A stretch of 13,472 bases of DNA from JANLVJ01 sp031363945 (GCA_031363945.1 JANLVJ010000037.1:1-13472); one strand, 5' to 3'; positions 1 through 7,570 are shown, counted from the stretch's first letter. Notes: generated by a model from the sequence alone, not told the origin. A program made the numbers and translations.

Positions 1-882
1 ATATTTTAAAATATTTGGATCAAGGAATACTTCTTTAAAAATCCCCTTATGCTTATATAAAATCACCTGATTGTTTTTAACCAGAATTTGCATTTCCTCT
101 GTCAATTCTGTTGAAAAATTTACAAGGTCGAAACGAATAAATACAGGTTCGACCCTGCCTACCTCAAGCTTTTCTAGGGAAAGAAAATCATTTAAAATGG
201 TGGTAAGAATTATAACCGCTGTTTTTATTTTACCAACGTGTTTATTAATATTAGTGTTCCCGTATGGAAAAGCATATTTATCAATTAATGAGGCTGAAAG
301 CTGTACCGCACTCAGTGGAGTTCTGAATTCATGAGATGCCATAGAGACGAAACGCATTTTCAGCTTTCCAAGCTGTTTTTCTCTTTCAAGTGCCTGGCTT
401 ACCTCTTCTTTTGCGTGGCGCAAAGCTGTTACTGTATCAGTCAAAGCCTGAGTGCGTTCTCTAACTACCCGTTCGAGATAAGTGGCATATTCTTTTAACT
501 GGGCCTCAGCTTCTTTTTGCCGGCTCAGGTCGTGAATAAAACCTGTATAAATCGTTCGGTCAGCAAATTGAACATCACTCACGCCAAGCCTAAACGGAAA
601 AATAGAGCCATCTTTTCGCAAACCACTGACTTCACGTCCAACTCCAATGATATGTGCCTCTCCTGTTTGCTGGTAACGATGCAGGTAATCAGTATGCTGC
701 TCTTTATCTGGGGTAGGCATCAGAAAAGACACATTTCTACCAATGACTTCTTTTGGTAAATACCCAAATAACTTACAGCCAGCAGGGTTAATAGTTTCAA
801 TAAGTCCATGAACATCAATAGTAATGATGCCGTCAATGGCATTTTGGATAATCGCATTTAGTAAGGCGGCATTTTCCATCAT
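1..882 (-). CDS. PAS-domain sensor histidine kinase, C-terminal end beyond window
   Basis: The reading frame is open from ATG at 882 to position 1 (294 codons seen), so the gene runs off the left edge. Residues about 5-120 form a FixL-like PAS domain (NAIDGIITID, FGYLPKEVIGRN, GLRKDGSIFPF, YTGFIHDLS). Residues about 122-172 are a charged coiled coil. A HisKA dimerisation domain follows with the phosphoacceptor His184 in SHEFRTPL. The window ends at LDPNILKY, where the N-box of the ATPase domain should begin. No transmembrane segment is visible, so it is probably a cytoplasmic two-component sensor; the signal is unknown. The ATG overlaps the stop of the upstream frame (TGATG at 884-880), and a second ATG follows at 879. 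The frame before the ATG reads TYIDKL and looks like the continuation of the upstream frame, so this is probably the distal part of one larger, now broken gene. The domain call is firm; whether it is still made is open. Confidence 0.85.
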   Translation of the reverse strand, partial: MMENAALLNAIIQNAIDGIITIDVHGLIETINPAGCKLFGYLPKEVIGRNVSFLMPTPDKEQHTDYLHRYQQTGEAHIIGVGREVSGLRKDGSIFPFRLGVSDVQFADRTIYTGFIHDLSRQKEAEAQLKEYATYLERVVRERTQALTDTVTALRHAKEEVSQALEREKQLGKLKMRFVSMASHEFRTPLSAVQLSASLIDKYAFPYGNTNINKHVGKIKTAVIILTTILNDFLSLEKLEVGRVEPVFIRFDLVNFSTELTEEMQILVKNNQVILYKHKGIFKEVFLDPNILKY

Positions 883-1280
883 CAGTTTATCGATGTAAGT
901 TTTACTAATGCTGTTTGATGGGCTGCAATTCGTTTATTACGCTCTATTTTAAAAGTTTCAAGATCTTTCTTTTGCAATAAATCTCTAACAGCATATTTTT
1001 CTTTTGAGTTGAGTGTTGTAACTAAAGATTTAATTGCACGGGCTTTATCTGTCAGATCAAACAACGCAATATTAGAAGCTTTTATTGGCATGGCAGAAGA
1101 TTCATGGAATAGTGCCCTTGTCAAAGTTGATACTTCGGCCGATTCCGTTACCACAGCCGGAAACCAAATTCACTTCTGGCTATCATTTATCAGTTGTCTT
1201 AAATAATCACCTTGCTGATTAACTGCAATAACTTCATCGTTGATAAATAAGCTTTCTTCAAATTTTCTGTTTTCAGTCAT
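882..1280 (-). pseudogene. Broken N-terminal region of the histidine kinase
   Basis: From ATG at 1280 the frame reads MTENRKFEESLFINDEVIAV and continues for 36 codons to a TGA at 1172-1170. The same frame then reads on without interruption (IWFPAVVTESAEVST, ALFHESSAMPIKASN, LTDKARAIKSLV, ERNKRIAAHQTALVKL) to TGA at 884-882. At that point the kinase frame takes over with TYIDKLMMENAALL. This looks like a single ORF of about 130 codons leading by a helical linker into the PAS domain, damaged once by a nonsense codon (CGA to TGA is the simplest route) and once by a frame change near 890-900. An A-run length change or loss of a 4-base repeat would explain the frame change. The domain is mostly helical and I do not recognise its fold. 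A sequencing error could cause either lesion, but two independent lesions favour real decay. Confidence 0.65.
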
Positions 1281-1843
1281 AGTACCTCATATCATCAGGA
1301 GAGACCAGTAGATAGCCCAAAAGATCAGATGGCTCATGCATTCATCATTCACCAAAAGGCTACAAGGCTCAGGCCCTATGGGTCCCCTTTTTATCCATTA
1401 GCAGCCGGGATATATAAGATCCATCTTCGAGGCGCTTTTTTGAAGCTGACAGAGCATAAATAAACGTCAGCTGGAAACAGAAAAAAAAGTAGAACCACGC
1501 AATTTTCATCTAGAAAGCTACGCTTTTATGGTGGCTTTTGATCAAAACTGATAAGGCAATAATCAGAAGAATAGATCGGTGACCAGTATAAATAAAATCT
1601 TCAGTCTGATTTAAAGGTACATTAATTGATCGGCTGAATGATCTGTTTGTCTGGGACCCTGTGAGAAACCTGCCATGCTCACCAAGCCTACAATTACCTG
1701 CTTTTAAAAAAAAATAAGATTGGACGAGAGCAGTTTCAGTAAACTACCTGTTAGCGCAAGAATAAATTAGAAGAACCTTTAGAAGGTGATGAACTGATTT
1801 TGGTGTAAGAATGGCATTCGGAGCAATTATCCTAAATTGCCGG
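1281..1843. other. Long region without a convincing gene
   Basis: About 560 bases separate the divergently oriented kinase remnant and the GNAT operon. All six frames are broken by frequent stops except for the doubtful 46-aa frame at 1509-1369. I see no clear Bacteroidota -33/-7 promoter, tRNA or strong terminator. It presumably holds the promoters of both flanking units, and may include decayed coding sequence that I cannot identify. Confidence 0.4.
1369..1509 (-). CDS. Possible small exported protein (46 aa), uncertain
   Basis: An ATG at 1509 opens a 46-codon frame ending in TGA at 1371-1369. The start, MKIAWFYFFFCFQLTFIYAL followed by SAS, looks like a signal peptide: a lysine, a hydrophobic core and small residues at the exit. 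The remaining residues (KKRLEDGSYISRLLMDKKG) are charged. It lies 88 bases upstream of the kinase remnant on the same strand. No convincing ribosome binding site is visible and I recognise no family. It may be a chance ORF or the fragment of a lost gene. Confidence 0.2.
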   Translation of the reverse strand: MKIAWFYFFFCFQLTFIYALSASKKRLEDGSYISRLLMDKKGTHRA

Positions 1844-2545
1844 ATGAAAAATATTCATACCTATGATTTATTAATTAATCCAGTATGGCATTCACTTGAA
1901 ACCGTGCACAGAAATATGAGAATAGGTGACGATGTAATGAAAAGATATCCCTCTTCTATCTTACAAGTAATGGGTTGTGAAAACCCTGAGCAAGCAGATC
2001 TTAATGATATTAAAGCCATTGTCACCCCGGGCGAACATATTTATATGGTTGGCACGATACCCACTCTGCCAGAAGCCTGGGAACTAAAAGCGGCGATCGA
2101 ATGTCTTCAAATGGTCTATACACAAACCAGCTATATTGAGCTTTCAGCTAGGGAAACAATTATTGAGCTAGATGCCCACGATGCTCCCGAAATGCTGGAG
2201 CTTGTAAATCTAATACAACCAGGTTTTTTTTACAGCGATACCTACCTGTTGGGTAGATATATCGGGATAAGAAAAAATAATAAACTAGTAGCCTTGGCTG
2301 GAGAAAGACTTAAAATGACAGGGTTCACAGAAATTTCTGCAGTCAGCACACATCCTGATTATACAGGCCGTGGCTATGCAAGATTACTCACAGCTCAGAT
2401 AGCAAATAAAAATATTGACCAGGGAAACATTCCCTTCCTACACGTCAGAATTGCTAATGAGCGAGCTATAAAGGTGTATGATTCTCTGGGTTTTTCTGAG
2501 GTGCGTAAAATTCATTTTAATCAGCTAAGCTACCTGGCAAATTAA
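1844..2545 (+). CDS. GNAT family N-acetyltransferase
   Basis: The protein is a probable acetyl-CoA-dependent acetyltransferase of 233 aa from the chosen start. The C-terminal half is a GNAT domain: a beta strand (TEISAVSTHPDY) runs into the acetyl-CoA pyrophosphate loop (TGRGYARLL), and motif B follows (FLHVRIANERAIKVYDSLGF), which is typical of the FR47/GCN5 group. The N-terminal half (YDLLINPVWHSLETVH) is a degenerate extra domain seen in two-domain GNATs of Bacteroidota. An upstream in-frame ATG at 1811 would add 11 residues (MAFGAIILNCR). I prefer 1844 because family members typically begin just before the TYDLL motif, but neither start has a clear ribosome binding site. The substrate cannot be told from sequence. 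It is the first gene of an operon; the next gene begins 2 bases after its stop. Confidence 0.88.
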   Translation: MKNIHTYDLLINPVWHSLETVHRNMRIGDDVMKRYPSSILQVMGCENPEQADLNDIKAIVTPGEHIYMVGTIPTLPEAWELKAAIECLQMVYTQTSYIELSARETIIELDAHDAPEMLELVNLIQPGFFYSDTYLLGRYIGIRKNNKLVALAGERLKMTGFTEISAVSTHPDYTGRGYARLLTAQIANKNIDQGNIPFLHVRIANERAIKVYDSLGFSEVRKIHFNQLSYLAN

Positions 2546-2547
2546 AC

Positions 2548-3372
2548 ATGCTCTTTAATCATACCATTAAAGGTAAACTGATAGAATTACTCAGTATTTT
2601 TAAGTTCAACAGGATTATACCATCTTCGACTACCGGTGGAAACACCTATGACCTTTACCTGGCCAATATTATTTTACCCGGTCTGATTTTGATTACTGGC
2701 ATGCTTGGGAGTATCTTACTCAAAAAGCTTAGCCCGTTGGGCGCCTTTACAGGTGGCATAATTGGGGTATTTATTTTTCTGGGTGCTGGCAATACAGGTC
2801 TGAGTATGCTCGTATTATTTTTCATAACGGGTATAATAGCAACGCAATGGGGGCGTAAAATTAAGAAAGACCTATTTTACGAGAACGCAGTAAAGACAGG
2901 AAGAACAGCTGGTCAGGTATTTGCCAATGGAGGAATAGCCGGGCTATGCGGTCTGGGTATTATGCTGTATCCTGCTCAGCAAACCTGCCTCCTATTAATG
3001 ATGGCCTCTAGTCTTGCTTCAGCTACTGCTGATACACTGGCTTCAGAGCTTGGAACTCTCTACGGAAAAAACTTTTACAACTGCCTGACTATAAAAAAAG
3101 ATCAAAAAGGTCTTGACGGAGTAATTAGCCTTGAAGGCACGCTGATCGGGGCCTTGGGGGCACTATTAATAGCCGTCATTTATAGCCTGGGATATGGGTT
3201 TTCGATTCTTCTCCTTATAATTATGCTGGCAGGCATAGCCGGAAATCTGGCAGATTCTTTACTTGGTGCTGGCTTTGAAAGAAAAGGTTTACTAAAAAAT
3301 GATCAGGTTAATTTTTTAAGTACTCTCATTGCTGCTATTCTTGCAGCAATCAGCTATTTTAGCTTTTTATAG
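2548..3372 (+). CDS. DUF92 (TMEM19/VTE6-type) integral membrane protein
   Basis: This is a 274-aa polytopic membrane protein with about seven hydrophobic segments. It carries the DUF92 signatures: LGAFTGGIIGVFIFLGAGNTG in the second and third segments, GRTAGQVFANGG at about 118-129, SATADTLASELG at about 158-169, and a C-terminal GNLADSLLGAGFERKG. The plant member VTE6 is a phytyl-phosphate kinase, so the family is thought to act on prenyl phosphates or similar lipids. No bacterial role can be assigned from this sequence alone. About 34 N-terminal residues precede the first membrane helix. ATG at 2548 lies 2 bases after the acetyltransferase stop, so the two are very likely co-transcribed and perhaps translationally coupled. 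The cupin gene follows 9 bases after its stop. Confidence 0.88.
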   Translation: MLFNHTIKGKLIELLSIFKFNRIIPSSTTGGNTYDLYLANIILPGLILITGMLGSILLKKLSPLGAFTGGIIGVFIFLGAGNTGLSMLVLFFITGIIATQWGRKIKKDLFYENAVKTGRTAGQVFANGGIAGLCGLGIMLYPAQQTCLLLMMASSLASATADTLASELGTLYGKNFYNCLTIKKDQKGLDGVISLEGTLIGALGALLIAVIYSLGYGFSILLLIIMLAGIAGNLADSLLGAGFERKGLLKNDQVNFLSTLIAAILAAISYFSFL

Positions 3373-3381
3373 AATAGACAG

Positions 3382-3717
3382 ATGGATACCACAATTTTTC
3401 ACACATTTTCTTCAATTGAGGCTAAGGAAATAGCACCGGGGTTTTTTTCAAAACTCATTCATACCGCAAACAATACCATAAATTTTATAGAGGTAAAAGC
3501 CGGGTATACGTTAAAGACCCACAAGCATTTTCATGAACAGTGCAGTTTTGTGATTGAAGGTCAGTTTGAATTAACGGTAAACGGAATTCCTCAGACTTTA
3601 GATACCGGTCTTTTTGCAACCATTCCGCCTAATGCTGAACATAGTGGTCGTGCTATCACTGATTGCAAGTTAATTGACCTTTTCAGCCCTGTCAGAGAAG
3701 ATTATAAAAACCTCTAA
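3382..3717 (+). CDS. Small cupin-domain protein
   Basis: This 111-aa protein is a single beta-barrel cupin with no signal peptide. Cupin motif 1 is at about 41-68 (GYTLKTHKHFHEQCSFVIEG then G68), with His47, His49, His51, Glu52 and Gln53 as candidate metal ligands. Motif 2 is at about 76-90 (GLFATIPPNAEHSG), with His87 as the further ligand. The metal site therefore looks intact. Members of this group range from metal-dependent isomerases and dioxygenases to binding proteins, and the substrate is not apparent. It is the last gene of the operon, 9 bases after the DUF92 gene, and a strong hairpin follows at 3836-3874. Confidence 0.85.
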   Translation: MDTTIFHTFSSIEAKEIAPGFFSKLIHTANNTINFIEVKAGYTLKTHKHFHEQCSFVIEGQFELTVNGIPQTLDTGLFATIPPNAEHSGRAITDCKLIDLFSPVREDYKNL

Positions 3718-3750
3718 CCTTAACACATCATAAATTTATCACAGAGATTA

Positions 3751-3770
3751 AATAATATGATCATTTTATT
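3751..3770. repeat. 20-bp near-perfect palindrome after the cupin gene
   Basis: AATAATATGATCATTTTATT pairs with itself at 9 of 10 positions around the central TGATCA. It lies between the cupin stop and the terminator. Its AT-rich composition makes a structured-RNA role weak; a protein-binding site is possible but unsupported. Confidence 0.3.
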
Positions 3771-3789
3771 AGATAAACTGGAAAACCAG

Positions 3790-3815
3790 AAATTCTGATT
3801 TTTCAAAATTCTGAT
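3790..3815 (+). repeat. Short direct repeat AAATTCTGAT
   Basis: The decamer AAATTCTGAT occurs at 3790-3799 and again at 3806-3815, a 16-base period. It is non-coding and lies between the palindrome and the terminator. No function can be inferred. Confidence 0.45.
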
Positions 3816-3835
3816 ACTAAATTGACCGCATAAAA

Positions 3836-3874
3836 AAACCGTTTGATTTAAATTTGATCCAAATCAAACGGTTT
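3836..3874. terminator. Bidirectional terminator between cupin and MFS genes
   Basis: AAACCGTTTGATTT (3836-3849) pairs perfectly over 14 bp with AAATCAAACGGTTT (3861-3874) across an 11-base loop. On the minus strand the stem is flanked by a run of seven T (complement of 3832-3838), a good intrinsic terminator for the MFS gene. On the plus strand the arm ends in GGTTT and is followed by CTAATTTT, so it probably also ends the cupin operon. Confidence 0.85.
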
Positions 3875-3926
3875 CTAATTTTACCCCTATTTTACCTGCT
3901 ATCTAGATTAAAATTAGAACTCTCTA

Positions 3927-5147
3927 TTAAACCGCCTTTTCAACAAGCTTTACAGGTGGCTTTACAAAAATCGGTACTAGCACTGAAACAGCCATAACGA
4001 TTGCAATAACATGCAGACCGCTCGTAAAGTTACCTGAAGACTGTCGTAGATTAGCAATTAACAAAGGGCCAAAAGCAGCTGCAAAGCCCCAGGCCGTTAA
4101 CATCAGACCGTATATTGAGGCTACGTTGGTGGTACCAAAATAATCTGCGACAAATGATGGCATCGTACCAAAACCGCCTCCATAGCACATCAGTACAAGG
4201 AATACAACCAGGGTGATACTGGTAACTGTATGAAAACTTGGCAAAAACCAGAATAATACTACCTGTAAACCGAACATAATTGCAAAAGTGGTTTTTCTAC
4301 CTACAGAATCTGATATCCATGCCCAGAACACGCGGCCAAAAGCATTGCCCAAACTAACAATTCCGATCATTCCAGCCGCAACTAGTGCACTGATGCCGGC
4401 AAACTCCTGAAACATCGAAGCCTCCTGGGAGATTATAGAAATACCTGCTGAAGCATTTAGAAATAGTAGCAACCATAAACCCCACCACTGCCACGTTTTT
4501 AATGCCTCTGGCAATGTAAAAGCGCTAACTGAACTTGAACCAGTTTGTGTTTCCGGAAGTGTAAATCCTTCAGGAACATAACCCTCGGGTGGATTTTGCA
4601 GAAAATAACTTGTTATCAAAGTCAGAATCAAATAGGCGATGCCTAACCAGGCGAACGTTTGTAAAACCCCAACACTATGAATCAGGCGGGTCGCTATGGG
4701 AGCAGTAAGCAGAGCACCTGCACCAAAACCTCCAACTGCGACACCTGTCATTAAACCACGTCGTTCAGGAAACCATTTAACAAGCACAGATATCGGAACG
4801 ATATAGGCAAAGCCCAAACCTATTCCACCAATCAACCCGTAAGAAAGATATAGCCACCATAAGCCAATACTAGAGAAACTGGCAAGGAAAATACCACCTC
4901 CGTACAGGGCACCACCAGTCATAGCAACAACACGGGGCCCCACTTTTTTAATCCACAGGCCCCCAAAATAGGCTGCAAAACCAACAGCAAGAATCGAAAT
5001 GGTAAATGTGAGCGTTACTTGAGAAATATTCCAATTGAACTGCTTGGCAAGTGGTGCTTTAAATACACTCCAGGCATATACAGAGCCTAGAGCAATTTGC
5101 AATAAAACGCCTGCCAGGGCTATACCCCAACGTTTAAATTTATTCAT
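3927..5147 (-). CDS. MFS transporter, oxalate/formate antiporter (OFA) family
   Basis: This is a 406-aa inner-membrane major facilitator with 12 predicted helices and a loop at about 190-210 between the two halves. Its features fit the OFA subfamily (OxlT, E. coli YhjX): the start WGIALAGVLLQIALGSVYAW, WFPERRGLMTGVAVGGFGAG after helix 4, FGRVFWAWISDSVGRKT in the second half, and LMCYGGGFGTMPSF in helix 10. Characterised members exchange oxalate/formate or respond to pyruvate; the substrate here is not determinable. ATG at 5147 gives an N-terminus starting right at helix 1, as usual for the family. The gene lies 140 bases downstream of the yeiH-like gene on the same strand, so read-through is possible, but a -7-like TAATTTTG at 5220-5213 could give it its own promoter. 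Confidence 0.88.
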   Translation of the reverse strand: MNKFKRWGIALAGVLLQIALGSVYAWSVFKAPLAKQFNWNISQVTLTFTISILAVGFAAYFGGLWIKKVGPRVVAMTGGALYGGGIFLASFSSIGLWWLYLSYGLIGGIGLGFAYIVPISVLVKWFPERRGLMTGVAVGGFGAGALLTAPIATRLIHSVGVLQTFAWLGIAYLILTLITSYFLQNPPEGYVPEGFTLPETQTGSSSVSAFTLPEALKTWQWWGLWLLLFLNASAGISIISQEASMFQEFAGISALVAAGMIGIVSLGNAFGRVFWAWISDSVGRKTTFAIMFGLQVVLFWFLPSFHTVTSITLVVFLVLMCYGGGFGTMPSFVADYFGTTNVASIYGLMLTAWGFAAAFGPLLIANLRQSSGNFTSGLHVIAIVMAVSVLVPIFVKPPVKLVEKAV

Positions 5148-5212
5148 ACGGTAGAAATTGATTAGTAATAAATTAATTATTGATTAAATGGAGGGGGTAA
5201 TTTTAAACTAAT

Positions 5213-5220
5213 CAAAATTA
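5213..5220 (-). promoter_or_regulatory. Candidate -7 promoter element for the MFS gene
   Basis: Read on the minus strand, 5220-5213 is TAATTTTG and matches the Bacteroidota -7 consensus TAnnTTTG, 65 bases before the MFS start. No TTTG-like -33 element lies at the usual 19-21 base spacing, so the call is weak. An inverted pair TTGATTA/TAATCAA (5180-5186 and 5208-5214) overlaps it and could be an operator. Confidence 0.3.
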
Positions 5221-5287
5221 TCGCATTATTCATTTTAATAAATTATTTCCTGGAATTAATTAAGGCTTATGACAAAAGACGCCTAGC

Positions 5288-6268
5288 TTAAGCTGAAAGG
5301 TGCATTACGGCATAGAGTGCGACTGCAGAAATAGAGATCCAGAGTACAACACCTTGAAAAAGAGGCTTTACGCCTACAGAAACGACCACTTGCCTTGATA
5401 AGCCCGCACCTATTAAAAAAAGTGTAAGGGTCAAACCTGCTTTGGCTATGGTAACCATCAATGGGCTGATCATTTTTAGGGCAGGTATATAGCTATTGGC
5501 GATCATGACCAGCACAAAGATTCCGATGAAATATGGAATTTTAATCTTCTTTGATTTATTCTTAAAAATAAAGGTTGACATAAACGCAACAGGGATAATC
5601 CACAAAGCACGGGCAAGTTTGACAGTTGTGGCAACTTCAAGGGCATGAGGGCCAAATTTACTGGCTGCTCCTACTACTGAACTGGTATCATGTATGGCAA
5701 TCGCACACCATAAACCAAACTGAGTCTGAGATAAATTTAAATAATGTCCAATTGCCGGGAACGCAAATAACGCAATAGAATTTAGGATAAACACACAACC
5801 AAGGGCTACAGAAATCTGCTTCTCTTCTGCTTTGATAACCGGTGAAATTGCAGCTATTGCACTTCCCCCGCATATTGCAGTACCTGCAGATATCAGGAAT
5901 GAAGTTTTATGTTCGATTTTTAACCATTTCCCCATAAGGGCGCCGAAAATTAAAGTCCCGGTAATAGATACTATTGTAAAAAGGATTCCCTCTTTTCCGG
6001 CCTGCATGGCACTCTGTACGTTCATACCAAAACCAAGACCCACAACTGAAAACTGTAGCAAGGTCTGTGTTGCGTTATGATTAAACTGAATAAATGGGTG
6101 GCCTGTAAATTGTGCAATTAATAAACCCATAAAAAGAGAAATTGCCGGGCTTATAAAAGGGGTACAGCAAACTGCAATGCCAACGAGAAAAATAAATTTA
6201 CTCGTATTTGGTGAAACATTTAAAATTAAACCTGTCTTACAAGAAACCGGTAGTGTAGTTGTATTCAT
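5288..6268 (-). CDS. YeiH/UPF0324 family putative sulfate (sulfite) exporter
   Basis: This 326-aa membrane protein has about ten hydrophobic segments. Family hallmarks are LLQFSVVGLGFGMN, the glycine-rich GTAICGGSAIAAISPVI, AIHDTSSVVGAASKFG with the conserved His-Asp, and a C-terminal LFLIGAGLSR. E. coli YeiH belongs to this family, which is annotated as a putative sulfate export transporter and is commonly linked to sulfite or sulfonate metabolism; transport has not been shown for this protein. An ATG at 6268 preceded by ACCAGAG (a weak ribosome site) is preferred. An upstream TTG at 6298 would add 10 residues (MTFEYSKIPE) and has little support. The divergent LysR gene about 400 bases away matches the YeiE/YeiH pairing known in enterobacteria. 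Confidence 0.88.
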   Translation of the reverse strand: MNTTTLPVSCKTGLILNVSPNTSKFIFLVGIAVCCTPFISPAISLFMGLLIAQFTGHPFIQFNHNATQTLLQFSVVGLGFGMNVQSAMQAGKEGILFTIVSITGTLIFGALMGKWLKIEHKTSFLISAGTAICGGSAIAAISPVIKAEEKQISVALGCVFILNSIALFAFPAIGHYLNLSQTQFGLWCAIAIHDTSSVVGAASKFGPHALEVATTVKLARALWIIPVAFMSTFIFKNKSKKIKIPYFIGIFVLVMIANSYIPALKMISPLMVTIAKAGLTLTLFLIGAGLSRQVVVSVGVKPLFQGVVLWISISAVALYAVMHLSA

Positions 6269-6673
6269 CTCTGGTATTTTAGAATACTCAAAAGTCAATA
6301 GTAAAACACCAATATTTTCATATTAAAATCTGATCAACGATAACTAAAGATTATCAAACAAATAAAAGAATGATACGGTTGTTGATCCGGTTTCAGATCA
6401 CCCGTAAAACCACCTTGTTAGTATATTAATAAGGCTATATGTTGATCTGACAGTAAAGCATACATACAACAATGATAATTATCGAAACTGTTTATGTTAC
6501 AGCACAGGTAATTAAAAATATAGCAAGGCCAGTCATAATATGATTTGAGACCTGGAAGCGAGAAGATTAATCTAGAGCAACGGAAACTTCTGTAATTCCC
6601 TCGGCCTAATTGTATTTTCAGGTGAAAAACTGGCAATATATGCTAACATTTACATTAAATATATTACTTGATT
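6269..6673. promoter_or_regulatory. Divergent control region between yeiH-like and lysR genes
   Basis: About 400 non-coding bases hold three dyads that could bind the LysR protein: GATAA-N7-TTATC at 6339-6355, TGATC-N8-GATCA at 6383-6400, and the perfect palindrome GATAATTATC at 6474-6483, which has the same half-sites as the first. LysR regulators usually bind such interrupted dyads upstream of the divergent target. The first lies about 70 bases before the exporter start, a typical position. No clear -33/-7 promoter is visible on either strand. The short frames in this stretch look like chance. Confidence 0.45.
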
Positions 6674-7570
6674 ATGTTGGATTTTCGCCTCCAGGTTTTT
6701 TACACAGTTGCTAAGAGACTGAATTTCACGAAAGCCTCAAAAGAGCTTTATATCAGCCAGCCAGCCGTAACAAAACATATAAAAGAGCTGGAATCAGCTT
6801 ATAAAACTTCATTATTTGAACGTAGTGGCAATAAAAAGATTTTACTTACACCTGCAGGTGAAGTTTTGCTTGCATATGCAGACAAGCTTCTAACCGTTTA
6901 CAGGGAGCTGGAATATGATATGAATTTACTGGTCAAACAGCATCATGGCATTTTAAGGATCGGAGCAAGTACAACTGTTGCCCAATATGTCATCCCCCCG
7001 GTACTTGCCCTTTTTCATAAAAAATTCAAGGATATTCAGGTACAGCTTATAACTGGTAATACCGAAGAAATTGAACAGGCACTTCTGCATAAAGAAATTG
7101 AGGTGGGCATTATTGAAGGCATTTCGCGCAACCCCCTGATCAAATATGAAACTTACCTCAAAGATGAGCTTGTTCTGATTGCCGCAATTGGTAATAATCT
7201 GATCAGGAAGGAATCGATAAAGCCCGAAGAGTTAAAAAATTACCCCTTCTTATTACGGGAGCCTGGTTCCGGTACCCTTGATGTTTTGGCCCATGCTTTG
7301 CAAAACTATCAGATAAAAATAGCAGATCTGAATGTGGAAATGCAGTTAGGATCAACAGAAAGTATTAAATCTTATTTATTACATAGTAACTGCCTGGCAT
7401 TTTTGTCGGTTAATGCCATATCAAAAGAGCTTAAAAACAATGAATGCCGCATAATCGATATAAAAGGGCTTTCAATTGACCGACCTTTTCAATTTATACA
7501 GCAACATGGTCAGGCAACATCAATTGCTGAATTATTTATACGTTTCGCCAGAACTAGTAAACCTGACTGA
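6674..7570 (+). CDS. LysR-family transcriptional regulator, YeiE-like
   Basis: This is a 298-aa DNA-binding regulator. The N-terminal winged helix-turn-helix is at about 1-60 (FYTVAKRLNFTKASKELYIS, QPAVTKHIKELE, LFERSGNKKILLTPAGE). A linker helix follows, and then a type-2 periplasmic-binding-like effector domain at about 88-290, beginning GILRIGASTTVAQYVIPPVL. ATG at 6674 gives the usual LysR start (MLDFRLQVFYTVA); a TTG at 6668 would add only two residues. The divergent yeiH-like exporter is its probable target. In enterobacteria the equivalent regulator YeiE responds to sulfite, so a sulfite- or sulfonate-type ligand is a reasonable inference here but is not shown by the sequence. Autoregulation through the shared intergenic region is likely for this family. 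No terminator is obvious after the stop. Confidence 0.9.
   Translation: MLDFRLQVFYTVAKRLNFTKASKELYISQPAVTKHIKELESAYKTSLFERSGNKKILLTPAGEVLLAYADKLLTVYRELEYDMNLLVKQHHGILRIGASTTVAQYVIPPVLALFHKKFKDIQVQLITGNTEEIEQALLHKEIEVGIIEGISRNPLIKYETYLKDELVLIAAIGNNLIRKESIKPEELKNYPFLLREPGSGTLDVLAHALQNYQIKIADLNVEMQLGSTESIKSYLLHSNCLAFLSVNAISKELKNNECRIIDIKGLSIDRPFQFIQQHGQATSIAELFIRFARTSKPD

Noticed and set aside
71..759. Plus-strand frames opposite the kinase
   Set aside because: The minus strand encodes PAS and HisKA motifs there; the plus-strand frames have no motif.
5190..5205. GGGGTAATTTTA near the MFS gene resembling GGGGTAATTATA in the M28 upstream region
   Set aside because: The shared stretch is short and AT-rich, and its orientation relative to the genes differs; coincidence is likely.
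5263..5284. Possible terminator after the yeiH-like gene (AGGC/GCCT)
   Set aside because: A four-base stem with a long loop and no T-tract is too weak to call.
6473..6544. 23-codon plus-strand frame (MIIIETVYVTAQ) upstream of lysR
   Set aside because: It is too short, has no ribosome binding site and no family signal; it overlaps the GATAATTATC palindrome and is probably chance.
6418..6636. 72-aa minus-strand frame between the yeiH-like and lysR genes
   Set aside because: It begins at a non-ATG codon, has an odd Cys/Tyr-rich composition with no recognisable motif, and covers the likely regulatory region.
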